Assembly: GCF_030272615.1 (NCBI RefSeq)
Contig: NC_081409.1
Location: 204,415,949 to 204,479,948 of the forward strand
From: Cryptomeria japonica
Lineage: Eukaryota > Streptophyta > Pinopsida > Cupressales > Cupressaceae
DNA: 64,000 nt
Reading direction: 5' to 3'
Shown here: piece by piece, positions 36,998-48,196 of the stretch
How positions within the stretch are numbered: the stretch's first letter is position 1
How the letters are laid out: every line of letters starts with the position of its first letter
Notes under the pieces: generated by a model
The model's database searches: none
Seen by the model: only the letters and a program-made list of their open reading frames with translations
Told to the model about the DNA's origin: nothing
Position numbers and translations under genes: made by a program

Positions 36998-38681
36998 TTA
37001 TTGATACTAAGTTGATTCAATATTAATAATAAAGTACTTACATACAATGTCACCAAATCATTAAAAAAGGATTAACCTAGTAATCGAAAGTCTGAGAAAT
37101 ACGACCCAACATCACCGCTACCATTAACTACAAACACCATGAACTACACATAGACACCCTACTGACCAACTACTCGAACCTAATATGTCTCAAACAAACA
37201 AAATTACTGGTCCTAACTTACATAGATAAAAAATAACACAACAAGCAAGCAAATCCTACTTGGATTTCACATTCTGGCCAGACACAAACCTCAACCCCTC
37301 TGGATATCTTGCTTTCATCATCTTGTTGCAGTCTTATTTCTTCTTTGCTTCACAAGCCATTTCTCTCTCAATTTCAGCCAAGTGAACATACACCATAAAA
37401 TCTTCCCATGCTTCCTAAGCGTCGTCGGTTTGTTTCATACGGTCTGCACTGTCCCTCCACAACAGAAAACATCGATATTCAAAATTTACATGATCCAACA
37501 TACCCTCCCCAAATGACCTTCTGAATACTTGCCCAAGAACTACCCTTCCAATTAGAGAAACCAATCCACAAAGTGAGTGGGCAGGAACATAGGCTTTCAT
37601 CACCCATTCAACCTCTGCTTTAGTCCCAAATGACAAACCCCAAGCCACCAACATTGACACAATATACATGTTGTTTATGTACTGAAATTCATAAACCAAA
37701 TACTCTCGGCCCAGAAGATGCTTAATGATTTCAAGAAAAGCCTCCTCATCACATAGGAAAATGCCACCCAACCACTTATTAGAGATGACTCCAATGAAAG
37801 CCAACTGCTTCTTGGTGGAATGGAGAGTGAAATTGGCCTCCATTTCCACCCAGAGTAGAAGAAAACAATTAACTCCACACCACTTCCTCATTGCAAATAG
37901 AAAAACCTTCACAATGCTGGCAAAAATATAGAAATTTCTAAATAAAATGAAGCCATGCCCTTTGCATGCCATAAATCATGCTACCCCTCTTGAAACCAAT
38001 CCCGAAAACCTTAGTCATAATGATAAATTAAGGTGACAAATCTAATTTAATAATGTTGGAGTAAGATCAACACAGAGAGAAAAGCAGAGGGATGAAATAA
38101 ATTTGCAGTACAACTTTCACGACAAAAAACAATCATGTCAAAATACTGATCAGGCCTTCTACGCCACATCAACACCCAAGTTGTCCCACCATCGGATCAT
38201 TTGGGAGTCCAAATTACATGTCACATTGGACAAGGTGTCATCCTCCCCATTACCCTCTCGTTGGATATGCGATATTTTGAGATCTTGAAAGGAAATTAAT
38301 TTTGAGAAAATAACTAATACAAACTTGTTAATACACTTGAACATTGGGAGGATCCACCCGAGATTGCATCCATAACAATTTTGGAGTCTCCTTTAAGATG
38401 GAGTTTAGAAATTTTAAGGTTGCAAGCTAACTCAATTGCCAACAACGCAGCTTAAACCTCAACCTCATTGTTCATCCCATTTTGCAACCTTTGAGCACCT
38501 TTAAACAAAATTTCCCCTTCATCATCTCGAGCCACACAGCCAACACCTGAAATACCCAAATTACCTCTTGATGTGCAATCAAAATTGATCTTCACCCATC
38601 CTTTCTCCGGTCTTACCCAAACAGTATCAGAGGCATCACAAATACTAGGATAATTTACCCTAGAGAGCCCATTAACAGGCC
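36998..38681 (-). mobile_element. 5'-truncated LINE L-e, copy B
   Basis: Bracketed by AATTTAAGATTATATA at 36974-36990 and 38682-38697, a clear target-site duplication. The minus-strand 3' end is TCAATAAAAA. It contains the RNase H domain and ORF3 and little else, so it is a short truncated copy of a LINE related to L-d. Confidence 0.85.
37415..37972 (-). CDS. L-e ORF3, copy B, longest intact version
   Basis: 185 codons open, following the RNase H domain on the same strand. Function unknown. Landmarks: FLLLWVEMEANFTLHSTKKQ, FLEIIKHLLGREYLVYEFQ, SMLVAW, then CFLLWRDSADRMKQ near the C-terminus. The same order of conserved and helical segments is found in L-d ORF3, an independent element of different sequence. 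The protein was therefore probably part of the ancestral LINE rather than chance. No catalytic motif, zinc ligands or signal sequence seen. The true start is likely upstream, as the copy A frame continues further, and copy B has TGA codons there. Confidence 0.55.
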   Translation of the reverse strand: MACKGHGFILFRNFYIFASIVKVFLFAMRKWCGVNCFLLLWVEMEANFTLHSTKKQLAFIGVISNKWLGGIFLCDEEAFLEIIKHLLGREYLVYEFQYINNMYIVSMLVAWGLSFGTKAEVEWVMKAYVPAHSLCGLVSLIGRVVLGQVFRRSFGEGMLDHVNFEYRCFLLWRDSADRMKQTDDA

Positions 38682-38685
38682 AATT
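38159..38685 (-). pseudogene. L-e RNase H domain, copy B
   Basis: The minus-strand reading is WVRPEKGWVKINFDCTSRG, then NNEVEV, a stop, then LKGDSKIVMDAIS and HIQREGNGEDDTLSN. All four acidic positions (FD, E, GD, ED) are recognisable, and FDCTS replaces the usual FDGAS. It ends at TAG 38161-38159. A second stop lies near 38314. Confidence 0.8.
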
Positions 38686-39570
38686 TAAGATTATATATTA
38701 TTTTAGTTATATATATGTAATCTTAATTATATTTGATCTTAATTAAATTATTAATAATTAAAATATTATATAATATCAACAATAAAGTGAAAATAGTTTT
38801 TTTTAATGACTAAACGAAAAATATTTAAATTTATGATTAAATGTATCAAATTATATTGTATGCATTAAAATGATTAAAAAGAAAACTATAATTTTCAAAA
38901 AGTATTAATAAAAAATAGAATGATTTAAAAAAAAATTATACAAAATTATAATTATATAAGATACATACTTAGATTTATTTTTTTAAATAAAAATATTTGA
39001 TGTGTAATAAAAACATAGTTTAATTATTTATTTAAATGGTGTGAATCAAATTCCTATATCATAGTTAATCAATTTTATTGCATATATTTTAAAAATAAAA
39101 AAATAAAAATTTATATATGTTTATGTAGAAAAAACACTTTATTTAAAAAACTTATAAAATCTACTTTTCTTATAAATTTATTCTTATAACACCAATTTTT
39201 TTCACCCAAATCATATTATAGATAAATAATTTCTACTTTGAAACTATAAATCTCAATTTTATAAAAGTCAAATTTATTTTAAAAACAAAATAATAGTGAA
39301 TGCTTCACAAGTACTTATAAGACATGACCTTATTGTTTTTAAGTAAATGCTTCGACAAGTACTAATAAGGCATGGCCTTATTGTTTTTTTGATGACACAA
39401 CTTCAAATGATCTTATAAGTTTGAGAATGGGTTTTACAATATCTGTCCACATGCTTCATAGGAAAATATATAAAATAATTAAATTTAAATAATGTTCCTG
39501 AGAAGCTTTCCATGTTTTATTGAAGTCTAAGGGAAGTCCTATAAAAGTGTTTGTTTGTTTTTTTTCAAGC

Positions 39571-41084
39571 TCCCTCTTCTTTCCCTGTACCCAGAGGCTG
39601 AAAATGTTAAAAGAAGCTGGCGAGGTGTAATTGAAAATGATTCTTTTTCCTGGTATTCAATATGAATCTTGGAGGAATGAATTGAAAAAAAGTAAGGCAG
39701 CATAATGTTGGACTGGTGACACCTTTTGTTTTTGGGAAAAAAGAGAAAGCTATTATTAGAAAATAATTTTTTTACAGTGGCCGAAGATCCATGCAGCAAA
39801 ATGTAAGGAGCCAAGGGATGGTAGTGTAGAATATGTATCAGTGGAACATTAGAACTGTGAAACGCACCAAAAGAGTTACGAGAAGGAATTATTGACTAGA
39901 AGCAAAAATGCCCTTCATTAGTAAATCACTTTTTGGAGGAGGCAGGAAAATAACAGAAAACACTGCACTGACTGAGTCACTCGCCCCTCCAGTGGAGCTC
40001 TGAAAACGAATAACAGGGTTCTCAGATTTGGTTCTTTCAGGATAGGAAGCAGCTCCATTGATGATGTCGTTTTTGAAATAGCTGTGACAGGGACATGTTT
40101 CTACAGAGGAGGGTTCCTGTCCCCACCTGTACTAGCGGCATCAACAAAATTTCAGGTGGGACAGCATGACTTTTATTGGCCTTGATATTTTATTGCATTA
40201 CCTTAGTGAGCCATTTACTTTTTTTCTACATGATGAGTATTTGCTCAATGGCCTCTGTATTGCTTAGAGAAAATTGAAACTACGGTTCAGAACCATTTTT
40301 TGATTCAGTATTTATACCTGTAGGGCTTCCATGTATTATTGCTGCTGCTGAATGCAGCAGCCATGATAACACAGGGCTTTTCCATGAATAGGATATCAAT
40401 GATTTTTTCATCCAACACATGAATCACACTTTGCAAAGCCAGTAATGTTTTCAAGAAGAATTTTAATTCAGGTAGAAGTAGTAAAAAAGCTTTTGGATTT
40501 TTTTTCATCAATGTTTTCGATTATTTTTCATGATCTAGCTTTTTATGATCCAACTTTATTTCCACATCTTAATGATAGATCATAGAATGAAGTCCAAAAT
40601 ATTCATGAATATAAAACAAAAAATTTCTTAGAATCTTTTTTCACTCATTCTCATGAACGGTGAACCATGAAAATCTTTAGAAAGCAGTCTTTAGGAGTGG
40701 AAAGGATTTTTTTAATTATATCTTATTTTTGCCTATGGGATTGATATCGTTGATTGCGCCCTTTCAAAACAATCACAAAGACCTCTTTTCTCAGAGTCAC
40801 CATTTTTCAAGCTCGGCTACCTCGCGAAGGATGTTTGAAGGCACAAAGGTTTCTCATCACATCATTGACACTCATATTTTAGTGAAATGCTCAAGTATGC
40901 ATTGTTTTTAAGACTCCACCAGAAAAGATTGATTCATTGATTCATATGGGTCAAGGTTTTAGAGTCGGACACAAATATATAATAAATGTGATTTAGATAA
41001 TAATCAGTAACTATGCTATGCATTAGTTTTTTTTGTTGTTGGAATCAATGTTCCTTGATCTTTCTTGGTTATGAATTGAAAAGT
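39571..41084. other. Unassigned single-copy-looking stretch
   Basis: No convincing gene apart from the candidate exon listed separately. Composition is less AT-extreme than the neighbouring repeats. It could be intergenic or intronic sequence of a gene with distant exons. Confidence 0.35.
40041..40155 (+). other. Candidate internal exon of an unknown gene
   Basis: A strong acceptor (TTTGGTTCTTTCAG|G) is followed by 38 clean codons in one frame, IGSSSIDDVVFEIAVTGTCF then YRGGFLSPPVLAASTKFQ. It ends at a plausible donor (TTTCAG|GTGGGA). It reads more like protein than like neighbouring sequence. I do not recognise the family and found no partner exon, so it may be coincidental. Confidence 0.25.
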
Positions 41085-41600
41085 ATTAGGGAAAGAGTAG
41101 CATTTATCACCCATGTTTCAATTATTGTTCACTCCTTTCTCATCCAACCTTCTAATTTCTAAATTTAAAGAAACCAAAAAAATGATAACTAAAAGCTCAT
41201 TAATAAATTTTACATGTACCAATAGCCTCCCACTATGCCCCCAATAGTTAGACTTTTTAGACTTTAATTGGAGCTGGGCAACTTTATTGGTACCCATAGT
41301 GCATGACTATTGGAGCATTTGTTCATAAGTATTGGCCATTTTTGAGGTGGTTGTAGTGCACTGTTATTGAGCATTCTTTAAGTAGGTATTAGGCAACACT
41401 TTGAAATGATCACTTTTTGACCCTTGCACATATGATGGATCTCACAGCGTGCATCCTTACAAACCAGAAGCTAAAACAATAGCTATAAGCGATTAAGTTG
41501 CATACAAAGATAGCCAAAAAAATTTCGTTCAAATTCAATTACCATTTAGGATCTGTGGGTGTGCATCCCGAAGTGCCGCAGTCCTCTATGGCATCAGGTC
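41085..41600. repeat. Dispersed repeat R, copy 1
   Basis: Shares long similarity in the same order with 58378-58880: CCATGTTTCAAT, TAATAAATTT-ACATGTACCAATAG, GCATGACTATTGG, GGCAACACTTTGAAATG, ACAATAGCTATAAGC, then TTAGGATCT-TGGGTG. No coding signal. It may be an unclassified element or LTR. Confidence 0.75.
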
Positions 41601-41661
41601 AGGGCCCCTCTTGGGAGGTTCCCTTCCCTTCAGCCATCAGAGCAGGTCGTCCTCCACCAAA

Positions 41662-41765
41662 TAAAACAAATAATTCTAATTTATAATAGGATAGGGAAGG
41701 ACAAGGGAACAAATAATTCTAATTCTCATTAATGATAGGATAGGGAAGGACAAGGGTATAATGAT
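41662..41765. repeat. Short tandem repeat, two units of about 53 bp
   Basis: AATAATTCTAATT followed by ATAGGATAGGGAAGGACAAG occurs twice in succession. Confidence 0.8.
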
Positions 41766-41932
41766 CCCAATGTTAGGTCAAATTTGTAACATTTGTACTT
41801 TGTAACTTGCAATTAATCCATTTGTGAATCAATTTTTATTAAATATGGATACTAAGCATATTTATGCTTTGAGAATATTGTAAATTAATGACATTAGATT
41901 TTCACAATCCATTATGTTGATGATTTGTTGCT

Positions 41933-42155
41933 CCTGGATTCAATCGTGTGATTTTTTTGCATCAACATTTCAGATCACTCTAATCTATCATCAAGATGAA
42001 AGAGTGTATAAGGAGAAGGACATTTTTAATTTATGTGCCCTGTTATGTTGATCGCTTTTTTTTTCCTTCTACTTATGCACTCTTTCATCCTATAATAGAT
42101 CACGGAGTGTGATGTAGAATGTTGATGCAAAAAACTCTCATACAATTGAATCCAG
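41933..42155. mobile_element. Inverted-repeat MITE-like element
   Basis: About 223 bp built of two long imperfect inverted arms (41933-42020 and 42064-42155). CTGGATTCAAT at the left end is mirrored by ATTGAATCCAG at the right. The inner words TTTTTTGCATCAACATT, GATCAC and GATGAAAGAGTG are also mirrored. It is non-coding. Two fragments of the same sequence occur in the window. A target-site duplication was not identified. Confidence 0.75.
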
Positions 42156-43480
42156 AAAAACAGATAGTCAATATTGTAAATATCCAATATTACAATATGA
42201 AAGTCCCTTTTATATAACATGGGTCCATGTTCAGGTCATATACATGATTGTTATGCCCACTTAATTCATTTTTGAATTTATTATTACTTTGGTAATGCTT
42301 AAATGATGTACCAGCAAATTGGTTATAAATATAGTAAAAGCACTGTTACAAAATGTGGCTGGATCTGGTTCAAATTCAGCCAGATCTAGATTATTTGGAC
42401 CAGCTGGATTCATCTGATTCAGTCTGGCTTTTCAATTCTTGTAGAAATTTTATTAACTTTTTTGGCCTCCTGAATAAATTGAACTTTTCAAACCTGTTAA
42501 CCATGAATAGTAGCCATATAAATGTCAATAAGTGTTGGATGTAATGAAGAGGTCAGATTGTGAAGTTGTGGTCATAAGTGGTTGAAAATGTTCAGTCTGG
42601 AATTAAAAAGTAGTTATAAAACTATTTGTGCAACATGAGAAATTGCACAATAGACATGAAAATAAATGGAGAAGTGTTCTTTTCTTCTTTGAGGTCTATT
42701 GGCTTATGAAATTATGTCTTTTAGAAGCAATTTTATGTGTTTCTCATTCCTGTAGATTTAGAAATTTGTATCTCATTACATGCATTGTGGGGTTTTCTTG
42801 GTCAATGTGCTATGTATCGTAACTTGTGTTGGTAAGGTGATATTTTGCATATTCATGACAAGTCTGTCATTCTGGTTTAAAATCTGCATTGTAATTCAAT
42901 GTGGTAGACTGAATTCTTCATTAGATTAGTCTTAATTACAGGGACAACCACACATGCTCTTGCGATTTTTATCAATAGGTGTAGAGACATACCTTGAGGT
43001 CTATAAGACTTGTATCAAAAAGAATTCAGGTGGTATTTGAATCACGTTTATTCTATTGGTGTTAAGCAAGGGACTTTGGGGCCTCTTTTTTTCAATTATC
43101 TGGTCACTGGTGCATGCAACCATTTTCCACCTACATCTGTTGTGTGTTTTCCAAGAGAACAAAATCTTTTCACTCTTGACCATCTTCCTGGGTCTTTAAG
43201 AGTCGTTATCTACATTCATTTTGTGGGGTCACCCATTCCACCGTTTTTCCCTCTCTTTTCCACATTTTTACCCTTTTGTCCTTGTGTATTTTCTGCTCAA
43301 AAGTACCAAAGCCCAACATACTGTCACATGAGGGAAGCTACTCTCTCAAAGATGGAGAGGAATCACTTGTTTGGTGTGATTTCTGCTATTTGTTGCATGT
43401 TATTTCATAGTTAATATGGTGTGAGTCAACTCAGTCAGCAACAAAATTTAGCAACATGCATGTATGTATGTATGTATATG
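42156..43480. other. Unassigned stretch with one 134-codon open frame
   Basis: The longest frame is 43010-43414 (plus). Its translation is rich in Phe, Pro and Cys, lacks a recognisable domain and has no clear splice context, so I do not call it a gene. A (TATG)n run sits at 43458-43478. Confidence 0.35.
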
Positions 43481-45110
43481 CTGTGTGCAGTGAAAATGGA
43501 ATGATAAAACTATTGATTCAACCACATAAACCCTAGTTCTACAATCAAGGATCCACCATACACCAATGAAGAACCTAAACTATGAAAATTACAACAAAAT
43601 AGAAGGATTATACCATTCACATGCTTGGTAGGGTTTGATCTCCATTGTTTCCTGTCTCTATTGATCTTGTTTTATATGATTGCCCTCAGATTTTTTGTGT
43701 GCACGAGAGCTCAACAAAGAACGGATTGTGGTTGTAAAGTCACTTGATCGCATGAAGATTGATTGATTGTTGATTAGCTACGTAACCCGGGGATGCATCC
43801 CCAGCCTGAAAAACCCTTGTCTTGGTCTTGGGGACATTTCGGGGACTTAGGGACGGCCAGGGGACATTTCCCCCCATCCCCAAAATGTGGGAATTTGTTG
43901 GGGATGTCTCAGAAATGGGGGGGACGTTCGTACAACTCGGGGATAGAGGGGGATGGTTGGGACGTCCCCAATCCATCTCGGGGACGGTCGGACATCCCCC
44001 ACGGCTGGGGCTAGTTAAAAACATTAAAAAAATGTCATATTTTAAATTTATTTATTTTCCTAAAGTGGACCCCAAACTATTTGCCCTAAATCGTTCCAAT
44101 TATTAAAAATTTAAAAAGGCAACGATATTAAATTATTAATATAAGTCTTGACTATGCGATAATTCATAACATCATTGCCTTATATTAAATTTAATATAAT
44201 CTGAAGATCAAGACTGCAATAAATTATTAAAGGCAACCATAAATATTTATGTTTCATATCGGACCATATTTCATGTTTGACTATATGATATATTTAAAAC
44301 TTTAAAAGGGAACGATATAAATATTTCATCTCTCACCATATGATATGCATATATTTAAAAAGGTTCGGGATATGCCATACGGGCTGTAAAAACAATTATT
44401 TCTAGCGATAATTCTTTAAGCAGAGTGATCTGATTTTCAGCAAATCAAACAAGTGCTAGCATATTGACAATGAATTTTCAATTATGAATGCATATTGAGT
44501 ATTGACAATGAATTCTGAACACAAATGTGGTATTTCAAGATTCTATAATGTACATATAGCTACTTTATCCATGTTTTCATATGAATATAATGTATATATA
44601 CATGCTTTATCTATTTTTTATATGAAAATTTAAATTCCCTTATATATTTTAAATTTTCCCTATATTTTATATAGTCGTCCCCTTTGTCGTCCCCCCGCCG
44701 ATCCCAAAATGGCAAAATGTGTCATCTCAGAAACTCGTCTTGCCGTCCCTGCCATCCTTGTCCTGGAAACTTGGGGTATCATAGAAATTAGTTAGATTGC
44801 AAGATTAGGGTTATGAAAGGATGAATAAATTCTCTTATACAGAGAACACCTTAGAAAATAAAAGGATAGGATTAGGAGGTGAAAGGATAATTGGTCGGCT
44901 AGGATTAAAGGGTAGGTAGGGAAAAGGATAAAATATTAGAAAGGTGGCTAGGATAAAATCAAGAGATAAATGACAAGTGTCATGGAGGGAAAAAGATATT
45001 GAATTAATTAAATAAATGAAGGTTTATTTAATTAATAGAGGAAGTGGGATCAATTAAATTAATTAATTAATTAATTTAGGGAAATGATCAATTAAATTAA
45101 ATAAATAACT
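43481..45110 (+). mobile_element. LTR-like segment split by a hAT-like insertion
   Basis: The parts 43481-43780 and 44787-45110 appear to be one sequence. It starts with wording such as CCCTAGTTCTACAATCAAGG and GGTAGGGTTTGATCTCCATTG, then GATTAGGGTTATGAAAGGATG, then TTAATTAAATAAATGAAGG and an AATTAATT-rich block. This is reminiscent of plant LTR or LTR-adjacent sequence and leads straight into a gag region. The assignment rests on general appearance. Confidence 0.35.
43781..44786. mobile_element. Candidate non-autonomous hAT-like element
   Basis: About 1.0 kb. The left end (43781-44015) is full of GGGGA and GGGGAC words. The right end (44672-44775) is full of GTCCC and CCCC words, i.e. subterminal repeats in inverted arrangement around an AT-rich middle. 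It is flanked by ATTAGCTA (43773-43780) and ATTAGTTA (44787-44794), an 8-bp imperfect duplication as expected for hAT. Terminal inverted repeats are weak (TAACCC versus TACCCC) and no transposase is present. Confidence 0.45.
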
Positions 45111-45116
45111 AAATGT

Positions 45117-46650
45117 CTTGAAGGAGAACTTGTTAGTGTGCTCAAGGAGCTTAGCAGAGTAAGACAAGAATACAAGTTGTTCAAGAATGCTGCTATTGTG
45201 GAACAAAACTGGTTGATCAAATGCCTTGAAGAATCTGAGGAATGTATCTTAGAGATAAAAACTCAACTACAAGACACCAAGAAGTGCAGGTGCAAAGATC
45301 TAGAGTCTGAGCTAGAGGCCAAGGACAAAGAATGTCAGAAGTTAGAAGGAGAAATGGAGAATCTTCGAAAAGACCTTGAGAAGTGTCAAGATGAGCTCAA
45401 GGTGAGGATCCAGGTCGGTGGTAGCACTAAAACCTTGGACAAAATATTGAAGAAACAAAAACACTCCAAGGATACTAGAGGATTAGGATGTGATGCCGGT
45501 GAGTGCTCCTCAAGCAAGGATGTCTCCCACAAAGACATTTAGTTTGTCTCCTCAAGTAGAGAGAACAAGGGACATACCTTCACTATCAGAAATACTCCAA
45601 GGAAGAAGGTTGACCTGACTACAATGGGTGAAGACATGATGATGAAGACCGATGTTGCAAGGAGAAACAATGTTGATCCAAAAGGAAAAGGAAAGTTGAC
45701 AGAAGATAGCTTCACTGCAAGTAAGAACTTGAGAGGACAACCTAGAAGACCTCCAACTAGTAGAAGACAAAGAGATGTTGTTTTCCACAAGTCAAAGAAA
45801 GTGTGGGAAAAGAAGGGATTAGATGAAAAAATTGCAATGACCGTACAACTCAAGACAAGTCCCCTGAGAAGTGAAAATAGAGAAGCCAAGCCGGTAAGAT
45901 CACCTCATGTTTGGCAAAACAAGTTTGTAAGTTATAAGTCATCCTTCTCCGGTTACTCTTTTTCATGCAAAGACTATGGTCATAAAGAAGATGAATGTAA
46001 AATGAGGTCTAGGAATAGACATAATTTTTTTTCTAAGAATAGTAATTTTGTTGGGAAAAGATGTAATGCACATGTGAATAAGATGTCAAAATGTAGAAAT
46101 AGGCATATGCCCCTTCCCGGTTATGCTAACAAGAATTATTTGGCTATTCCAAGAAATGGAAATCCTGTCTGTTATCATTGTAATGGTTTTGGCTATAGAA
46201 GCCATGAATGTAGGAAGAAGAGATTCCAGCCACATGACACCCAGTATAACAATTATTCTTAATATGGAAGTGGTTATAGAGCATATGAAAATCAAAGAGT
46301 TGCATGGAACAAAAGGAGAAGTGTTCTTGTAAGATCAAGAAATCCACTGGTTCCGGTATCTAGTTACAACAACATGATCAGGAGAGAAAGATCAAACTGG
46401 TTTGATAGAAGGTCCTCAAGACAAGTGCTTGGCATGAACATAGTTTGCTTCTACAACAATGCTTTTGGTCATGTTGCAGAATACGGTAGACCATGGACCA
46501 ATTAGAAGAAGAAGGTAAGACTTGTTCCTAAGACTGCAATTGAGAAGAAAAGGGAGATCAAGCAGGTATGGAGGAAGAAGGAAGAGAACATGATCATGGA
46601 CCGGCACTGTGCATTCAATGCACAGGTGATATCTCCTAAGGCTTAAAGGA
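45117..46650 (+). pseudogene. Copia-type gag remnant with degenerate zinc knuckles
   Basis: Gag packages retrotransposon RNA. The frame starts with a charged coiled coil (45138-45440, DLESELEAKDKECQKLEGE). It passes a stop at 45540, continues with a basic Lys/Arg-rich linker, then three CCHC-like knuckles: SCKDYGHKEDEC (about 45968), CYHCNGFGYRSHEC (about 46168, His replaced by Tyr) and CFYNNAFGHVAEYG (about 46446, two ligands lost). Stops at 46261 and 46503 break the frame. Protease, integrase and RT do not follow, so the polyprotein is truncated. Confidence 0.75.
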
Positions 46651-47925
46651 GATGCAAGACTCAGGGGGAGTAACACATTGATCACATCATTCACCCCCTT
46701 AGTGGAAATAGACAGATGAAAGGATTGTATGTTGTCGGTACAAGGAAAAGATGAGATGACAGTATGTGTAGTTGCTCCCTTGGCTACACATCTACCTATG
46801 AGAGATGAGTTACTGCTGCATGTGTCAATAGTTTGTTAAAATTTCTGTTGAGATCAAAGGCACTTGGCACAAGAAGATAGTGGTTAGAAGAAGGTGCTTT
46901 GGTGGAGATGTTGATCCGGTATAGTAAACTAGTATGTATAGCATGTTACCGATATGAATGTTGACCGTAATGGTAGATTGTGTTCATTGCAGTGACTTCG
47001 GTGGCTTAGATTGACGAGATTATGTCTCAGGTGATATTGGAGAAGACTTGAATGAAATTGTGTTGGTCTGGTAGCTGACCTTATGTGCATACATTATTAT
47101 GGGCTAACTGGTATGATAATTGACATGATAGTGATGAGGTTTGGCATTGTGTTCATATAAGATCATGTCATAAGTTGTGATGGATGTCATGGAGCTGGAA
47201 GATAATCTATAGATCTTATATGCTTGGCTCTACTGGTACAAGGTGTAGTTTGGAGTCCCGGTTTAGAACCTGACAGGCAAAGAAGATCTGAGATCTATGG
47301 TTTAGGGGGAGTTCACCACCATATCTTTTGATTGGTATCAGATATACTGAACATAGGGGAGATCAAGTATCTATGGTTGTACCAGTATGTTTGAGACTTT
47401 GGGATGTGCTCATCAGTCCTTGTTTGTGAGGTATTTCAATGTCTATTCAATTTGTACTTAATTGAAATCACAATCGAACCACTGAGAGAGTTGCCTGCAA
47501 AGAGGGAGAATTAACTGCACAGGGGGAGAACATACATTTGGTATCGAAGAATATACAAGTGATATCAAATTAGTATCAGTTTCAGCTTCAACACTTTGTA
47601 TCAGCAAATTGGAACTAGAATAACTTTCTGCATATAAAAAGGGGAGAAGATACAGTCTGACCGGAAGGTAAGTGGAATTCACTGACATATTTTTCCTACA
47701 ATTGGTATATACATTTGGTAGCAGTGCAATTGGTATCAGTTGGTGTTGGAGTCCTCTATCCCAAATATTGTTGGTTGAGAGGATGCAGAGTGAAATAGTC
47801 AAAGGAGGAGAAGCAACCAGTAGAAAGCTTTGTCAGTACCCTTTGCCATTGTTGTCAAAGGGGAAGAGAGAACCTATAGTATGTTAGATACTACATGTGT
47901 TGACATCAATACCAAAGGAGGAGAT

Positions 47926-48140
47926 TGTTGGCATTGTGTTGTCATTGATGTCAGCCGGTATGGGATGTTAACCGATGAGTAAGCAAGGTTTAGATAATGG
48001 AGAAAGTGCAGGCAACGGGTATGCAGTTGGGAGTCATACGATAGGACTCCCACTAGATGAAGAGGCTATCACGGGATGATGATATGACCAATAGAGTTTG
48101 GACTGTTACAAGGTAGTAAGGTAGGCAAAGGGGATGTCTC
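47926..48140 (+). mobile_element. Partial 3' LTR of the copia remnant
   Basis: Starts with TGTTGGCATTG immediately after the polypurine tract and continues with GATGTCAGCCGGTATGGG. The LTR breaks off before its expected end, at about 48140, where sequence turns AT-rich. Confidence 0.6.
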
Positions 48141-48196
48141 TTTAAAATTCAAATTTTTAATCATTTCAACAATTAATTGGTATCTTGCAATTAGAT

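Larger units (their letters stand above)
36105..39570. repeat. Copy B of the duplicated unit (uninterrupted)
   Basis: Same order as copy A without the L-b and SINE insertions: AT-rich left arm (36105-36990), L-e, AT-rich right arm (38700-39570). It shows a 34-bp direct repeat around CACTAGTTTGACAAA (36570-36630). The unit has no terminal inverted repeats that I could see, so whether it is itself a mobile element or a tandem duplication is open. Confidence 0.85.
45117..48140 (+). mobile_element. Copia remnant: gag, no pol, polypurine tract, partial LTR
   Basis: After gag the sequence (46650-47910) has no pol domains; it resembles the non-coding 3' part of such elements. A polypurine tract CCAAAGGAGGAGA (47912-47924) is followed at about 47926 by an LTR start, TGTTGGCATTGTGTTGTC. 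Either pol was deleted or this is a non-autonomous derivative that never had it. Confidence 0.65.

Noticed and set aside
43010-43414. 134-codon frame as a possible gene
   Set aside because: No recognisable domain, unusual composition and no splice or promoter context.
43740-44106. Overlapping Pro/Gly-rich frames on both strands
   Set aside because: They fall in the GGGGAC/GTCCCC end of the hAT-like element, and composition explains the openness.
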